Assembly (NCBI GenBank): GCA_963697965.1
Contig: OY969108.1
Coordinates: 3,286,001-3,350,000 of the forward strand
DNA from: JAPLJC01 sp963697965
GTDB lineage: Bacteria > Desulfobacterota > Desulfobaccia > Desulfobaccales > 0-14-0-80-60-11
DNA: 64,000 nt
Direction: 5' to 3'
This document shows, piece by piece, positions 17,357-26,502 of this stretch. Within the stretch, counting starts at the first letter, position 1. Each line of letters opens with the position of its first letter. The translations under genes were made by a program, and so were the position numbers. The notes beneath the pieces were generated by a model. The model did not search any database. It saw only the letters and a program-made list of their open reading frames with translations, and had not been told where the DNA came from.

Positions 17357-17391
17357 CCTGGGCAGGTCTCGGGGCCTGCCCTGGTTTTTTT
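17357..17391 (+). terminator. Intrinsic terminator after ftsH
   Basis: The stem ACCTGGGCAGG / CCTGCCCTGGT with a short loop is followed by a run of seven T on the plus strand. It starts 32 bases after the ftsH stop codon and would separate ftsH from folP transcription, at least partly. Confidence 0.85.
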
Positions 17392-17455
17392 GCGTCAGGG
17401 TCCAGCCTTGACGCCGCCCCCCTTAGATGGCGCTCCGGGCATTGCGGATTAGCCC

Positions 17456-18337
17456 ATGACCGACACCCCTCCCTTCGCCCCCGTCCCCCAGCCGCCTCCT
17501 GGCCGCCGGACCTGGCCGGAGCTGTTGGCTTCCCGCCGGCCCCTGATCATGGGCATTCTCAACGTCACGCCTGATTCCTTCGCGGACCAGGGCCGTCATT
17601 TTGACCAGGACGCGGCCCTGGCCCAGGCCCGTGATCTGGTGGCCGCGGGAGCCGATATCCTGGACGTGGGCGGCGAGTCCACCCGGCCCTTTGCCGAACC
17701 GGTGCCTCTGGAAGAGGAACTGCGCCGGGTCATCCCGGTCATCCGGACCCTGGCCCCGATAATTCCCATCCCTATCTCCATAGACACCTACAAGGCCCCT
17801 GTGGCCCGGGCTGCCCTGGCCGCTGGCGCCAGCATCATCAATGATATCAGCGCCCTGCGTTTTGACCCGGAGATGGCCCCACTGGCCGCCGGCTCCGGGG
17901 TGGCAGTGATCCTGATGCACATGCAGGGCACCCCCCGAGACATGCAGCAGCACCCCCATTACCACGACCTTCTGGGTGAGATCACCACCTTTTTCCAGGA
18001 GCGCCTGGAGTTTGCCGAAGGCCGGGGCATCCCCCGGGAGCTGCTGGTCCTGGACCCGGGCATCGGCTTCGGCAAGACCTGGGAGCATAACCTGGAGATC
18101 TTCAGACGGTTGGAGGTCTTCCTGAAACTGGGCTGTCCCCTGTTAGTGGGACCCTCCCGCAAGGCCTTCATCGGCCGGATTACCGGGCTGCCCCCCGGTC
18201 CGGAACGGGACGTGCCCACCCTGGCCGCCCTGATGGCCGCGGTGCGAGGCGGCGCCAGGATCCTCCGCACCCATAACGTCGCCTCCGCCCGTCAGTTTTT
18301 TGCAGTGTGGGAGGCGATTTACCCAAATAATTTTTAG
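17456..18337 (+). CDS. folP: Dihydropteroate synthase
   Basis: 293 residues. All pterin and pABA site motifs are visible: MGILNVTPDSFADQG near residue 32, GGESTRPFAEP near 73, ISIDTYKA near 104, ASIINDISAL, then LDPGIGFGKTWEHNL and the phosphate-binding GPSRKAFIGRI. Known reaction: 7,8-dihydropterin pyrophosphate plus p-aminobenzoate gives dihydropteroate in folate synthesis, in the cytoplasm. The N-terminal ~20 residues are Pro-rich and not part of the fold, and no clear ribosome-binding site precedes the ATG, so the start is not certain. It is followed 83 bp later by the diadenylate cyclase gene. Confidence 0.95.
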   Translation: MTDTPPFAPVPQPPPGRRTWPELLASRRPLIMGILNVTPDSFADQGRHFDQDAALAQARDLVAAGADILDVGGESTRPFAEPVPLEEELRRVIPVIRTLAPIIPIPISIDTYKAPVARAALAAGASIINDISALRFDPEMAPLAAGSGVAVILMHMQGTPRDMQQHPHYHDLLGEITTFFQERLEFAEGRGIPRELLVLDPGIGFGKTWEHNLEIFRRLEVFLKLGCPLLVGPSRKAFIGRITGLPPGPERDVPTLAALMAAVRGGARILRTHNVASARQFFAVWEAIYPNNF

Positions 18338-18420
18338 CTTTACTCCGGTAAAATTCCGGGTGATCATGCTAAAGAAAGGCCGCGGCCTTAAACCTTACCG
18401 GCAGCATAATTGATCCGACT

Positions 18421-19221
18421 ATGGGGCACATCTTCCTGAACCTGCGCTGGCAAGACCTGGTGGACATCCTGCTGGTGGCCATCATCATCTACCAGGTGGT
18501 CCTGGCGCTCAGAGGCACCCGGGCCATCCAGGTCCTGGCCGGGCTGATTCTTCTATTCCTGGCCTATCTGGTGGCCCGCCGGTTGGAGTTCTTCACCCTG
18601 GAATGGCTCTTGGACATCATCGTCAAGAGCTTTGTCCTCATCGTCATCATATTGTTCCAAGCCGATATTCGCCGGATGCTGAGCCGGGTGGGGAAAAAAG
18701 CCCTGGCTCCGGGTGGAGAGCAGCTCCCGGCGACTACTGCAGAGGTCTGCACCGCCGCGGCAACCATGGCCAAACGCCGCATCGGCGCCCTGGTCGCCTT
18801 GGAACGCAACAACGGCCTCTCCGAGTACCTGGAGGGGGCTATCAACCTGGACGCCCTGGTTACCAAGGAATTGCTCATCACCCTGTTCTGGCCCCATACT
18901 CCTACCCATGACGGTGCGGTGATCATCCAGAACAATCGGCTGGCCGGGGCCGGGTGTCTGCTGCCTCTATCCAAAAACCCCAATCTCGAGCCCACCCTGG
19001 GCACCCGCCATCGCGCCGCGGTGGGGCTCACCGAGCTATCCGATGCCGTGGTCCTGGTGGTCTCTGAAACCAGCGGCGAGATCTCCCTGGCCCAGGGAGG
19101 CAAACTGCGCCAGAATCTCGATCCCGTGGAGGCGCACCGGGTCTTGCAGAATCTGCTGGAAACTCCCGATGAAGCGAAAGGTACCTGGTCTGAAAAGCTG
19201 GCTCGCGCCCTTTGGTCGTAA
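18421..19221 (+). CDS. cdaA: Diadenylate cyclase CdaA (YbbP/DacA type)
   Basis: 266 residues: three N-terminal membrane helices (about residues 15-30, 35-52 and 65-80) and a DAC domain. Catalytic motifs are intact: DGA at 164-166 and RHR at 196-198 within GTRHRAAVG. Known reaction: two ATP condensed to cyclic-di-AMP, which controls potassium and osmolyte transport and cell-wall balance. The gene for its usual membrane partner, the YbbR-domain protein CdaR, overlaps its 3' end by 53 bp. The common third member, glmM, is absent and a cation transporter gene follows instead. Confidence 0.95.
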   Translation: MGHIFLNLRWQDLVDILLVAIIIYQVVLALRGTRAIQVLAGLILLFLAYLVARRLEFFTLEWLLDIIVKSFVLIVIILFQADIRRMLSRVGKKALAPGGEQLPATTAEVCTAAATMAKRRIGALVALERNNGLSEYLEGAINLDALVTKELLITLFWPHTPTHDGAVIIQNNRLAGAGCLLPLSKNPNLEPTLGTRHRAAVGLTELSDAVVLVVSETSGEISLAQGGKLRQNLDPVEAHRVLQNLLETPDEAKGTWSEKLARALWS

Positions 19222-20107
19222 CCGGGGCCTGAAGCTCTTGTCGCTGCTGCTGGCGGTGGCCTTGTGGTTTGCCGTCAGCGGCGAAGAGCGCACCGAAACC
19301 AGCCTGCACATGGCCCTGGAGTTCGCCAACCTGCCGGCCCAGATGGCGATCGTCGGCGATGTCCCCTCCGAGTTGCAGGTTCGGATCAACGGGCCCCAGT
19401 CCATCGTCAACAGGCTATCCGCAAGCCGCCTGACCCAGGCCATCGACCTGGCTAATTATAAGAGCGGCCCCCACACCTTTTACCTGGGGCCCAGCAATTT
19501 CTCCTTTCCCCAGGGGGTGATGGTGCTCCGGATTCAGCCCAATCCCTTGATCATCCGTCTCTCCCCCACCACCAGCGCCACCTTGCCCATCAAGCCGGTG
19601 CTGGCCGGCAACCTCCCGGAAGGCTTTGAACTGAAGAGCATCGATACCAAACCGGCGCAGGTTACGGTCATCGGTCCCGAAGAGGAACTCCTGAATCTAA
19701 AATTTCTGCCCACCCAACCCATCGAGCTGAACGGCCTCACGGAGTCGAGCACCGTCCGCACGGATCTCGATTTTAAGAACCTCCACCTCACCTGGAAGTC
19801 TCAGGCCCCCATCCTGGCGGAACTGGTGATCCAGCCCAAGACCTTGACCCGCACCCTGGCCAAAGTTTCGGTGATTCCGGAGCCGGAACCGGCCAGGCTC
19901 TTGCCGTCCGAGGTGGCCGTCACCGTTCAGGGCTCCTGGCTCCTGGTGAAGGAGCTGAAAGCTGCCGAGGTCCAGGCTTGGGTAGATACGAGGAATCTGA
20001 GCCCCAAGCGGTCGCGGCTCCAGGTAGCCGTCAACCTGCCCCAGGGGGTCAGCCTGGTACGGGTGCAGCCCAACTGGGTGAGCGCCACCCGGCAGAGGTC
20101 TCCTTGA
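19169..20107 (+). CDS. cdaR: YbbR-domain protein, CdaA regulator CdaR
   Basis: About 312 residues starting at the ATG at 19169 (MKRKVPGLKSWL). One membrane helix (KLLSLLLAVALWFAVSG) follows, then repeated YbbR domains recognised by ALWFAVSGEE, LPAQMAIVGDVPSELQVRINGP and the repeated pattern IDTKPAQVTVIGPEEEL. Known role: extracytoplasmic regulator that binds CdaA through its membrane helix and adjusts cyclic-di-AMP output. The 53-bp overlap with cdaA in a different frame indicates translational coupling. The open frame extends further upstream inside cdaA, but that part has no similarity and is excluded. Confidence 0.9.
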   Translation: MKRKVPGLKSWLAPFGRNRGLKLLSLLLAVALWFAVSGEERTETSLHMALEFANLPAQMAIVGDVPSELQVRINGPQSIVNRLSASRLTQAIDLANYKSGPHTFYLGPSNFSFPQGVMVLRIQPNPLIIRLSPTTSATLPIKPVLAGNLPEGFELKSIDTKPAQVTVIGPEEELLNLKFLPTQPIELNGLTESSTVRTDLDFKNLHLTWKSQAPILAELVIQPKTLTRTLAKVSVIPEPEPARLLPSEVAVTVQGSWLLVKELKAAEVQAWVDTRNLSPKRSRLQVAVNLPQGVSLVRVQPNWVSATRQRSP

Positions 20108-20183
20108 TTTCCGGAGTCGGCACCTCGGCCAAACTTGATGACTTGCTAAATCAGAGGGCGATATTTTAGAAAATCCAACTCCA

Positions 20184-21182
20184 ATGAATTATCCCGTTAC
20201 CCCGCACCTCAAGCGCCGCCTCATCGCCATGTCCGCCTCCCTGGCCATCAGCCTGGGGCTGATGGTGGTGAAATTCGTCGCCTTTTGGATCACCGGCTCC
20301 ACCGCCATCCTCTCCGATGCCCTGGAGTCCATCATCAACGTGGTGGCCGCCTCTTTTGCCCTGTGGAGCATCATCTTCGCCGCCCGCAGTCCCGATCCCT
20401 CGCACCCTTACGGCCACGGCAAGATGGAATATTTTGCCGCCGGCTTTGAAGGGGCCCTCATCGTCCTGACGGGCCTGGGCATCTTCTACGCGGCCTGGCC
20501 CCGGCTCTTCCATCCCCAGGCCATCTCCAGCCTGGCCGCTGGCCTCTACCTCATCCTGGCGACGGCGGTGATCAATCTCATTTTGGGCCTGGCTCTGGTG
20601 AAAGTGGGCAAGCGCACCGGCTCCCTGATCCTGGTGGCCGACGGCAAGCACATCCTCACCGATGTCTTCACCACCGCCGGGGTGGTGCTGGGCCTGGGGG
20701 GGGTCATGGTCACCGGCTGGACCTGGCTGGACGGCGGCGTGGCCATCCTGGTGGGGTGTAGTATCCTGATTACCGGAGCCCTGCTGGTGCGGCAATCCTC
20801 GGCACTCCTGCTGGACACCTCGGACCCCGGCCTTTTACAAGAGATCTGCAAGGTTATCGCCCGGCATCGCCAAGATCCATGGATCGACATCCACCAGCTC
20901 CGGGCCCGCCGCTCCGGTTACCATGTCTTCATGGACTTCCACCTCATTTTGCCCCGGGACCTGAGCCTGGAGGCCAGCCACGCTGAAGTCGAGAAACTGG
21001 AGAAGATCTTGAGCGATCACTTTGAAGGGCGGGCGGATATCCTGATCCACGCCGATCCCTGCGCCGTCCCGGAGTGCCCCATCTGCGGCCGCGCTTCCTG
21101 TGACCATCGCCGGGAAGACCAAAAGGGGCAGCGCCTCTGGACCAGGGAGAACCTGACCTGCAGCGAGCCGCCGGGCGGGTAG
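20184..21182 (+). CDS. Cation diffusion facilitator family transporter
   Basis: 332 residues with six predicted membrane helices and the CDF metal-site motifs: SDALES in the second helix and HILTD in the fifth, plus the loop HPYGHGKMEYFAAG. The cytoplasmic C-terminal domain carries FHLILPRDLSLEASHAEVEKLE. The tail is unusual: a Cys/His-rich end (PCAVPECPICGRASCDHRR) that could bind metal. Known role: proton-driven export of divalent metals such as Zn, Fe or Mn. Its place after cdaR, where glmM is often found, is probably secondary. A small metal-binding YHS protein gene follows 150 bp downstream. Confidence 0.92.
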   Translation: MNYPVTPHLKRRLIAMSASLAISLGLMVVKFVAFWITGSTAILSDALESIINVVAASFALWSIIFAARSPDPSHPYGHGKMEYFAAGFEGALIVLTGLGIFYAAWPRLFHPQAISSLAAGLYLILATAVINLILGLALVKVGKRTGSLILVADGKHILTDVFTTAGVVLGLGGVMVTGWTWLDGGVAILVGCSILITGALLVRQSSALLLDTSDPGLLQEICKVIARHRQDPWIDIHQLRARRSGYHVFMDFHLILPRDLSLEASHAEVEKLEKILSDHFEGRADILIHADPCAVPECPICGRASCDHRREDQKGQRLWTRENLTCSEPPGG

Positions 21183-21331
21183 GCGGGAGACCTTGAAACC
21201 CGGACGACCTTTTGATAAGATAAATCTGCGCCGAGCGCCCGCTGGCTTAAGGCACAGGTCCCCCGCAACTCCAACTGGCAATAAAACCAAAATCTTCCCG
21301 GCTCCATCCCAATTCAAGGAGTGCCGTTTTG

Positions 21332-21613
21332 ATGAAGATGCTCAAAATCCTGGCCGTTTCCCTGGTAGTCCTGGCCCTGGCCGCCGGCCCGGTCCTGGCC
21401 GCCGGATCCCAACCCCAGCCCCAGACCGTCTGCCCGGTGTTGGGCGGCAATATCGATAAAAAAGTCTATGTCGATTACCAGGGGAAGCGTATCTACTTCT
21501 GCTGCCCCGGCTGTCCCGCGGAATTCCAAAAAGACCCGGAAAAATACCTGAAAAAGATGGAGGCGCAGGGGATTACCCTGGAAAAGTGTCCTGAGACCCA
21601 ACAGGCCAAATAG
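21332..21613 (+). CDS. Exported YHS/TRASH-type metal-binding protein
   Basis: 93 residues: a signal peptide (MKMLKILAVSLVVLALAAGPVLA, cleavage likely after VLA) and one small domain with Cys in CPVLGG and YFCCPGCPAEFQKDPEKYL, the YHS/TRASH pattern. Known members bind copper or other soft metals and are linked to metal sensing or cofactor delivery. A TTG three bases earlier also gives an open frame, but AAGGAG at 21316-21321 fits either; the ATG is preferred. The position beside a CDF transporter suggests a shared role in metal handling, as inference only. Confidence 0.82.
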   Translation: MKMLKILAVSLVVLALAAGPVLAAGSQPQPQTVCPVLGGNIDKKVYVDYQGKRIYFCCPGCPAEFQKDPEKYLKKMEAQGITLEKCPETQQAK

Positions 21614-21636
21614 AAAGGGCCTCGAACCCGAAAACC

Positions 21637-21705
21637 TCACCCCTCAAAAATCGAGGCGGTAGGCCAGGGGCCCAGGCGTAGGGAGCGGCTCGAACTCCGG
21701 GGTAA
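21637..21705. repeat. Degenerate copy of the 3' end of the neighbouring acetyltransferase gene
   Basis: This stretch matches 22432-22500, the last ~20 codons and stop region of the GNAT gene on the minus strand: both contain ATCGAGGCGGTAGGCCAG, then GGCCCAGGCG and GGCTCGAACTCCGGGG. The copy has lost the rest of the gene. The two copies are direct repeats that bracket the exported hypothetical protein gene at 21741-22343. Confidence 0.8.
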
Positions 21706-21740
21706 ATTACCCCGACTGGGATCAGTGGCTTTCTTCTTTA

Positions 21741-22343
21741 CTAACGCCGTACGGAGAACACCAGGACCGCGGCTCCCCCTTCTGTTTCATTAAGCAAGCG
21801 CAGCAGATAATCCCGCAGCCGGTGTTCGTAGCTGGGTTGTTTCCCCAGATAAGTCAGGTATCCCGGGGTCGGCTTTTCAGGCAGCTTGGGTTCATTCGCC
21901 GCTCGTTTAATGATGGTCATGGTGGAAGTACCTTGGAACTCGATTTCATTGATAAGGTCGGTGGTTTCCGAGTCCCAGGGGGCCGGGAGCCCGGCCTGGA
22001 GGAAGCTTTTGGCGATGTCCCGGGCGAAGATTCCCTCCCGGGGGTCATCAATGAAGGACCGGGCCAAAGCCATCTCCAGGGCCAGGATACGGCCGGCGCC
22101 GTCAGTGGTGACCCTAATTGTCACCAGGGGGTGGAACTTGTCGCCGCTGGGCTTGAAGGCAGTCACGGTGCTGCCGTCGCTTTTGCTCACCTGGCTCTGC
22201 TCCAAGTGAAAAAAACGGAAAAAATCTGTCTGTTTGGCCTGCTCCAGGGTCTCCCCCAGGTTTCCGAAGGATGCCGCGATTAGGGGAGCGGCCAGACCCA
22301 GGGGAAGCAGCACCTTGAAAAGAATTCGGCGGAGTTTGCCCAT
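21741..22343 (-). CDS. Exported protein of unknown function
   Basis: 200 residues with a clear N-terminal signal sequence (KVLLPLGLAAPLIAASFG). The mature part contains a segment of beta-like character (HPLVTIRVTTDGAGRILALEMALARSFID), followed by a Trp-containing loop and NEIEFQGTSTMTIIKRAAN. It is not recognised. It may be a lipid- or substrate-binding periplasmic protein, but nothing in the sequence shows a catalytic site. It is bracketed by direct copies of the end of the downstream GNAT gene, so it may have been inserted by a duplication event. The ATG at 22343 is preceded by GGAGG-like bases (rev. of CCTCC at 22351-22355). Confidence 0.72.
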   Translation of the reverse strand: MGKLRRILFKVLLPLGLAAPLIAASFGNLGETLEQAKQTDFFRFFHLEQSQVSKSDGSTVTAFKPSGDKFHPLVTIRVTTDGAGRILALEMALARSFIDDPREGIFARDIAKSFLQAGLPAPWDSETTDLINEIEFQGTSTMTIIKRAANEPKLPEKPTPGYLTYLGKQPSYEHRLRDYLLRLLNETEGGAAVLVFSVRR

Positions 22344-22435
22344 TAAAATCCTCCAAAAAGCAAGAGGCCTGACGCGGCTCCGCAGCCCAGCGCCGAAATC
22401 CTGGAGGGGGTTAAACTACCAAGGAACCTTACCCC

Positions 22436-22933
22436 TCATAAATCGAGGCGGTAGGCCAGAGGCCCAGGCGAGCACTCCGGCTCGAACTCCGGGGCCCGCT
22501 TGAAGCCCAGTTTCTCATAGATACGCTGGGCCGCCAGCATGAAGCGGCCGGTGTATAAAAAGAGGGTGGGCAGCCTCAGCTCCCGGGCCCGGCGCAGGCA
22601 CTCCCGGGTCAAGCGGGTTCCCAGGCCCTGGCCCCGGGCCTGGGCGCGCACTGCCAGCAGGCGGATGGTCCCGGACCCCGCCGGCCAGCGGCCCTGGCCG
22701 GAGCGGCTGGCGTCGGGGAAGAACTGCACCACCCCCTGGATGGCCCCCGCCACTTCAGCCACCAGCAGCAGCCCGGCCCCTGCGTGGATGGCCTGGCTGA
22801 CGCTCTCCATCCACTTTTCCCAGAGTTCTGGGGGGACCTGTTCCCGGTATTCCAGGTAGGCGCCCTTCACCAGGGACTCCACGGCCTCCAGCTCCCCGGC
22901 CCCTGCCTCCCGGATCAGCACTTTAACGCTCAA
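22436..22933 (-). CDS. GNAT family N-acetyltransferase
   Basis: 165 residues in the Gcn5-related fold: LIREAGAGELEAVESLVKGAY, then the acetyl-CoA pyrophosphate loop RAQARGQGLGTRL (R/Q-x-x-G-x-G pattern) and ERIYEKLGFK-like RIYEKLGFKRAPEF. Known role: acetyl transfer from acetyl-CoA to an amine; the substrate is unknown. The end of the gene is present a second time at 21637-21705. It lies 17 bp after the cyclophilin gene on the same strand, so co-transcription is likely. Confidence 0.9.
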   Translation of the reverse strand: MSVKVLIREAGAGELEAVESLVKGAYLEYREQVPPELWEKWMESVSQAIHAGAGLLLVAEVAGAIQGVVQFFPDASRSGQGRWPAGSGTIRLLAVRAQARGQGLGTRLTRECLRRARELRLPTLFLYTGRFMLAAQRIYEKLGFKRAPEFEPECSPGPLAYRLDL

Positions 22934-22950
22934 GATCTACTTATCCCCGT

Positions 22951-23559
22951 TTAGGGTTTCTCCACCAGCGTGGCCTTGAGGATGACCACCGGGGTCAGCG
23001 GCACGTTTTGGGAGCCTTCCCGGTCGCCGGTGGCCACGGCCTTGATCTTGTCCACGACCTCGCGGCCTCCCACCACCTTTCCGAAGACCGCGTAACCCCA
23101 GCCCTGGTCATCCTTGGCGGTATGATTGAGGAACTTGTTGTCCGCCACGTTGATGAAGAACTGCGCGGTGGCGGAATCGGGGTCGGAGGTCCGGGCCATG
23201 GCAACCGTGTAGGGTAGGTTGGTCAGGCCGTTGTCGGCTTCATTCTTGATGGGCGCCCGGGTGGCCTTCGGGTTCAGGTTGGCGTCGAGGCCGCCCCCCT
23301 GGACCATGAAACCGTTGATGACCCGGTGGAAGACGGTCCCGTTATAAAAGCCTTCCCGGACATATTGCAGAAAATTGGCCACCGTGGCCGGGGCCTTATC
23401 CGGGTACAACTCCAGGGTGATTTCTCCCAGGCTCGTTTCCAGTTTTACCAAGGGATTCCTCCTTTCCGCCCTGGCCGAGGTCCCGGTAAGCGTGATCAGG
23501 GCCAGCATCGTCAAGCACAGCAGCGCCAGCTTGCCATAAATTTTGGTTGGCATAATCAT
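22951..23559 (-). CDS. Exported peptidyl-prolyl cis-trans isomerase, cyclophilin type
   Basis: 202 residues: a signal peptide (LALLCLTMLALITLTGTSARA) and a compact bacterial cyclophilin domain, with VANFLQYVREGFYNGTVFHRVINGFMVQGG carrying the catalytic Phe-His-Arg, then ARTSDPDSATAQFFINVADN and GYAVFGKVVGGREVVDKI. Known role: proline isomerisation in folding of exported proteins in the periplasm. The signal peptide follows MIMPTKIYG; a start at the second Met is possible. The acetyltransferase gene follows closely. Confidence 0.94.
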   Translation of the reverse strand: MIMPTKIYGKLALLCLTMLALITLTGTSARAERRNPLVKLETSLGEITLELYPDKAPATVANFLQYVREGFYNGTVFHRVINGFMVQGGGLDANLNPKATRAPIKNEADNGLTNLPYTVAMARTSDPDSATAQFFINVADNKFLNHTAKDDQGWGYAVFGKVVGGREVVDKIKAVATGDREGSQNVPLTPVVILKATLVEKP

Positions 23560-24097
23560 CCCCTCTAATTGCCTTTTTGCGGCAGGGTTTCCAAAAACCG
23601 CGATTTCGTCAGTGTAACAAATCGGCGGCCCCGGATCAAATAGGGGCCTCTAGAAGCTATTGCTATTGCAAAACTTCAGACTGCGCCGAAATGTCATTCT
23701 GAGAAAAGCGAAGAATCTAGTGTTCTGTTCCGCAAATAGTCTGGCGTTAAATCAAGCGAAACCCTAAGTTCCAAGGGTACTTAAGTCCCCCTTTGGAAAA
23801 GGGGGATTTAGGGTGATTTCAAGGGGTTATTTTAAATCCCCCCTGCCCCCCTTTTTCAAAGGGGGGTTAAAAAACCGTATCTTAAAAGGCAAAGCAATTA
23901 TGAAGCATCCCACTGGTAATTTGAGTGACTTGAGATCCTTCACTCCGTTCAGGATGACAATGAAATCAGGTTTTGAATTAGCGTCTAGTGTGGAAAGTTG
24001 GGAAGCAATGGTGGCGCAGGCGTCTCGCCTGGGCGGGCCGAGTGGCGGGGGAACCCGGTCTGAACCTGGAATGGACCTTTTCCCGATCCCCGATTCC
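23560..24097. repeat. Intergenic region with MITE-like inverted repeats
   Basis: No gene is seen. 23784-23868 is a nested inverted repeat made of two halves, CCCCCTTTGGAAAAGGGGG and CCCCCCTTTTTCAAAGGGGGG, joined by GATTTAGGGTGATTT and AAATCCCCCC, a common bacterial dispersed element. 23938-23960 holds the widespread ATCCTTCACTCCGTTCAGGATGACA-like repeat in variant form, with a related piece near 23690 (ATGTCATTCTGAG). Any peptide read through these is an artefact of the repeat. Confidence 0.75.
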
Positions 24098-24502
24098 TCA
24101 AACCTTGGTTCTCACTCGGATGAATCGCCGCGGGTAATGCTTTTCCAATACTTCGGCCACGGTCCCCTTAAGATGATCCGTATCTCCTTTCTTTTCCAGA
24201 AAGGCGGCGGCCAGGGGAAAGGTCAGGCGGGTGGGATATTCCGGCAAGAAGGTGTGGATCACCACCGGCAGGGTTGGCTGGCGGTCCTGGAGCCGGGCCC
24301 AGATTTCCAGCTCGTCCAGGTTGGGGATCTCCAGGTCCAGGATCAAGAGGTGAGGCGGCTCGTCGCTCTCCAGCAGATTCAGGACCTCCCGGCCATCCCC
24401 GGCCACCTCCACCCGATAACCCTCAGCTCTCAGCTCCCGGCGCAGAAATTCCCGGACGTGACGGTTGCGATCCGCAATCAAGATTTTGCATTGCTCGGCC
24501 AC
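24098..24502 (-). CDS. Stand-alone response regulator receiver protein
   Basis: About 134 residues from the GTG at 24502 (the frame is open to a TTG at 24574). A single receiver domain: KILIADRNRHVREFLRREL with an acidic Asp, then LLILDLEIPNLD with the likely phospho-acceptor Asp in LDLEIP, VVIHTF for the Thr switch and EKKGD for the conserved Lys. The usual double-acidic pair at the start is reduced to one Asp. No output domain is present, so it may relay phosphate or bind a partner. It stands alone between repeat-rich spacers; the nearest two-component genes begin at 25062. Confidence 0.72.
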   Translation of the reverse strand: MAEQCKILIADRNRHVREFLRRELRAEGYRVEVAGDGREVLNLLESDEPPHLLILDLEIPNLDELEIWARLQDRQPTLPVVIHTFLPEYPTRLTFPLAAAFLEKKGDTDHLKGTVAEVLEKHYPRRFIRVRTKV

Positions 24503-24574
24503 TGCAGGATCTTCCCTCGGATCATCAATCAGCAACGGGCGTGCCAAACCCCGGCCCCAGGTGGCCTGCTGCAA

Positions 24575-25061
24575 CTAATTTAAAATATTATCTTTTATTC
24601 GAAGCCCCGCCGCAGACTCCCCCTTCCTGCCACCGGGGTGCCTGTCGTTATTTTTTACAGTTTGTAAAAGAAGGCGAGGCAACTTGATAATTTTCCCCAA
24701 GCCAGGGGAAAAATAACTAAAAAAGGGAATTATCTATTTGAATCCCTCAATTATCTTTTGTAGCGTTGCGGTGAGGGGTGGCTTTGCAAGGTTTTTCGTA
24801 GGGGCGGACCTACGTGTCCGCCCTGTAGGGCGGGTTTAAAACCCGCCCCTACCTACTGCCCCCGCTTTTGTAGGGGGCGCCCACATGGGTGCGCCCCTAC
24901 AAGACCATTCTCTCCCTCCAAGGGGGCGAGGGAAAAAGCTTCTAAAATCCATGAATTGATTTGCTGGTAGGCATGCCTAAGTTCAAAAAGATCTCTGGTT
25001 TTGGTGGGCAGCGCCCACCCTACATGTCTCCTAGCAAAACCCCTGCCGGACACTACTCCGG
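24575..25061. repeat. Cluster of palindromic repeats
   Basis: Four palindromes are packed here: 24798-24825 (GTAGGGGCGGAC/GTCCGCCC type), 24825-24852 (family A), 24870-24900 (GTAGGGGGCGCCCA/TGGGTGCGCCCCTAC) and 25004-25025 (GTGGGCAGCGCCCAC, near family B). 24655-24700 is AT-rich. No gene is seen. Confidence 0.7.
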
Positions 25062-26501
<1,440 letters not shown>

Positions 26502-26502
26502 G

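Noticed and set aside
23813..24583. Plus-strand reading frame of 256 codons
   Set aside because: It is made of dispersed repeat (SPLPPFFKGG-type reading) and the complement of the receiver gene on the minus strand.
1010..24900. CRISPR array from repeated GC-rich palindromes
   Set aside because: The repeats are far apart, not separated by regular spacers, and no cas gene is present.
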